A DNA stretch of 8,153 bases from an uncultured bacterium. GTDB lineage: Bacteria; Cloacimonadota; Cloacimonadia; Cloacimonadales; Cloacimonadaceae. Within the stretch, counting starts at the first letter, position 1. Each line of letters opens with the position of its first letter. Shown piece by piece: positions 7,069 through 8,153 of the stretch. The notes beneath the pieces are model-generated. The model did not search any database, was not told where the DNA came from, and saw only the letters and a program-made list of their open reading frames with translations. Location: positions 1-8,153 of the forward strand of contig CALDSN010000191.1 of the NCBI GenBank assembly GCA_937924555.1, written 5' to 3'. The position numbers were made by a program, and so were the translations under genes.

Positions 7069-7093
7069 AAGTTTATCGTGCAGTTGTTATTAA

Positions 7094-8152
7094 CTAACGC
7101 CTACCCCGCATCATGGCTTCCATGTCTTTCATGCCTTGGGGTGTGCTCATCTTCTTCATCATCTTCTTCATGTCCTCAAACTGACGCAGGAGACGGTTGA
7201 TTTCCATCACAGAGCGTCCACAACCCTTGGAGATACGCAGCCTTCTGCTGCCATTAATAATCTCCGGGCGTTCCCGTTCTTTGTCGGTCATGGATTGGAT
7301 GATGGCTTCGATATGCTTCATGGCATTATCGTCAATCTTCATGTCAGCAGGCATTTTTGATCCCAAACCGGGAATCATGCGGATGATGGACTCCAGGGAA
7401 CCCATCTTCTTAATGCTTTGAAGCTGCTTCAGGAAGTCGTTGAAGGTAAATTGGTTCTTCATCATCTTGCGGGCAAGCTTCTCTTCCGCTTCCATATCCA
7501 TGGCTTCTTCGGCTTTTTCTATGAGAGTTAACACATCACCCATACCCAGGATACGGCTTGCCATACGCTCGGCATGGAACACTTCCAGGTCGCTAACCTT
7601 TTCCCCAATACCCACAAAGGCTACCGGAGCATCAGTTACTGCCTTGATAGACAATGCGGCACCACCTCGGGCATCACCATCCAACTTGGTTAAGATCACC
7701 GCATCGAACTGCAGCTTCGCATGGAACTCAGCGGCAACGGTAACGGCATCCTGACCGGTCATGGCATCCGCGACAAAGAAAATGTAATCCGGCTTCACAT
7801 GAGCTTTGAGGCGAGCTACCTCATCCATCATTACTTCATCGATATGCAATCTACCGGCAGTATCAAAGATAAGGAGATTACTAATATCTTTGTGGGCTGC
7901 TGCAAGCGCAGCATCAGCGATTTTTATTACATCTTTGGTATCTTCGCTGATGACGGGAACATCAATCTGCTTGCCAAGTATCTTTAACTGATCTACTGCG
8001 GCAGGTCGATACACATCGCAGGCAACCATCATCGGCTTAATACCTTTCTTGCGGTATAGAGCTGATAGCTTGGCACATGCAGTGGTCTTACCGGAACCTT
8101 GCAAACCAACCATCATAACCTTGGTTAGCTTGTTGTTATAAACCTTGAATTC
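7094..8152 (-). CDS. ffh: Signal recognition particle protein Ffh (SRP54 homologue), N-terminus cut off
   Basis: Ffh is the GTPase of the signal recognition particle. It binds 4.5S RNA and emerging signal sequences, then docks with FtsY to hand ribosomes to the Sec translocon. The frame is open to the window's right edge, so the Met at 8116 is internal; about 90 N-domain residues are missing by comparison with E. coli Ffh. Counting from that Met, the G domain shows P-loop GLQGSGKTT (4-12), DVYRPAAVDQLK (34-45), DTAGR (85-89), TKLDGDARGG (143-152) and GIGEK (169-173), then the FHAERMASRILGMGD boundary (180-194). The Met-rich M domain follows. It includes the RNA-binding helix-turn region RRLRISKGCGRSVMEINRLLRQF (291-313), equivalent to the GSG/GCG motif of other Ffh proteins, and a tail ending MMRGRR. 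It is convergent with the tadA/tRNA unit and has its own intrinsic terminator. No 4.5S RNA gene is visible in the window. Confidence 0.98.
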   Translation of the reverse strand, partial: EFKVYNNKLTKVMMVGLQGSGKTTACAKLSALYRKKGIKPMMVACDVYRPAAVDQLKILGKQIDVPVISEDTKDVIKIADAALAAAHKDISNLLIFDTAGRLHIDEVMMDEVARLKAHVKPDYIFFVADAMTGQDAVTVAAEFHAKLQFDAVILTKLDGDARGGAALSIKAVTDAPVAFVGIGEKVSDLEVFHAERMASRILGMGDVLTLIEKAEEAMDMEAEEKLARKMMKNQFTFNDFLKQLQSIKKMGSLESIIRMIPGLGSKMPADMKIDDNAMKHIEAIIQSMTDKERERPEIINGSRRLRISKGCGRSVMEINRLLRQFEDMKKMMKKMSTPQGMKDMEAMMRGRR

Positions 8153-8153
8153 A

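Larger units (their letters stand above)
6862..7093. other. Convergent intergenic region between tRNA-Ser and ffh
   Basis: This 232-base stretch holds no supportable gene. It contains the repeat-built hairpin at 6954-7000 and the ffh terminator at 7038-7068. Near the tRNA there is only a weak five-pair hairpin (TTGGA/TCCAA around 6891-6908). No T-tract terminator in the + direction is visible, so termination of the tRNA transcript must rely on something else, possibly Rho or the 6954-7000 hairpin. Confidence 0.6.

Noticed and set aside
7136..7991. Several + strand open frames opposite ffh
   Set aside because: They are antisense to strongly conserved Ffh G and M domains, have no recognisable protein features and overlap one another.
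8147..8152. GAATTC at the right edge as a cloning boundary
   Set aside because: It is in the ffh frame and a six-base site at one edge is weak evidence; the left edge has no matching site.

Overview
The window carries ordinary chromosomal housekeeping genes from a Gram-negative-type bacterium. Two things point to a Gram-negative cell envelope: a lipoprotein with a SurA/PpiD-like layout, and a secreted protein with a peptidoglycan-binding SPOR domain. GC content looks intermediate by eye (mid to high 40s percent). A deep-branching group such as Cloacimonadota or another FCB-type phylum would fit, but this is an impression from the protein sequences and not a demonstrated placement. I see no phage, transposon, CRISPR, toxin-antitoxin or defence genes.

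Layout on the + strand: a 5'-truncated rho (transcription termination factor) is followed by a TPR-like/SPOR exported protein, mutS (mismatch repair), a parvulin-type lipoprotein, tadA (tRNA adenosine deaminase) and a tRNA-Ser(CGA) gene. The junctions are extremely tight: a 1-base TAATG overlap, a 6-base gap, two 4-base ATGA overlaps, and 8 bases between the tadA stop and the tRNA. These six genes are most simply read as one transcription unit whose promoter lies upstream of the window. Only the lipoprotein gene has an evident Shine-Dalgarno sequence, so several starts probably depend on translational coupling.

The intergenic stretch 6862-7093 separates this unit from ffh, which is convergent on the - strand and runs off the right edge without its N-terminal region. 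This stretch holds a textbook intrinsic terminator for ffh. It also holds a long imperfect hairpin built from two pairs of 11-base repeats, whose G-U pairs favour folding in + strand RNA, the 3' trailer of the tRNA transcript.

Functionally the + strand genes are a mixed set: RNA termination (Rho), envelope or cell-wall biology (SPOR protein, parvulin lipoprotein), DNA repair (MutS), and decoding (TadA, tRNA-Ser). Ffh delivers membrane and secreted proteins to the translocon and is functionally upstream of the two envelope proteins, but it is transcribed separately. Nothing here amounts to a clear new system. The items most worth a second look are the parvulin domain lacking canonical active-site features, the 6954-7000 hairpin, and the tadA-tRNA linkage.
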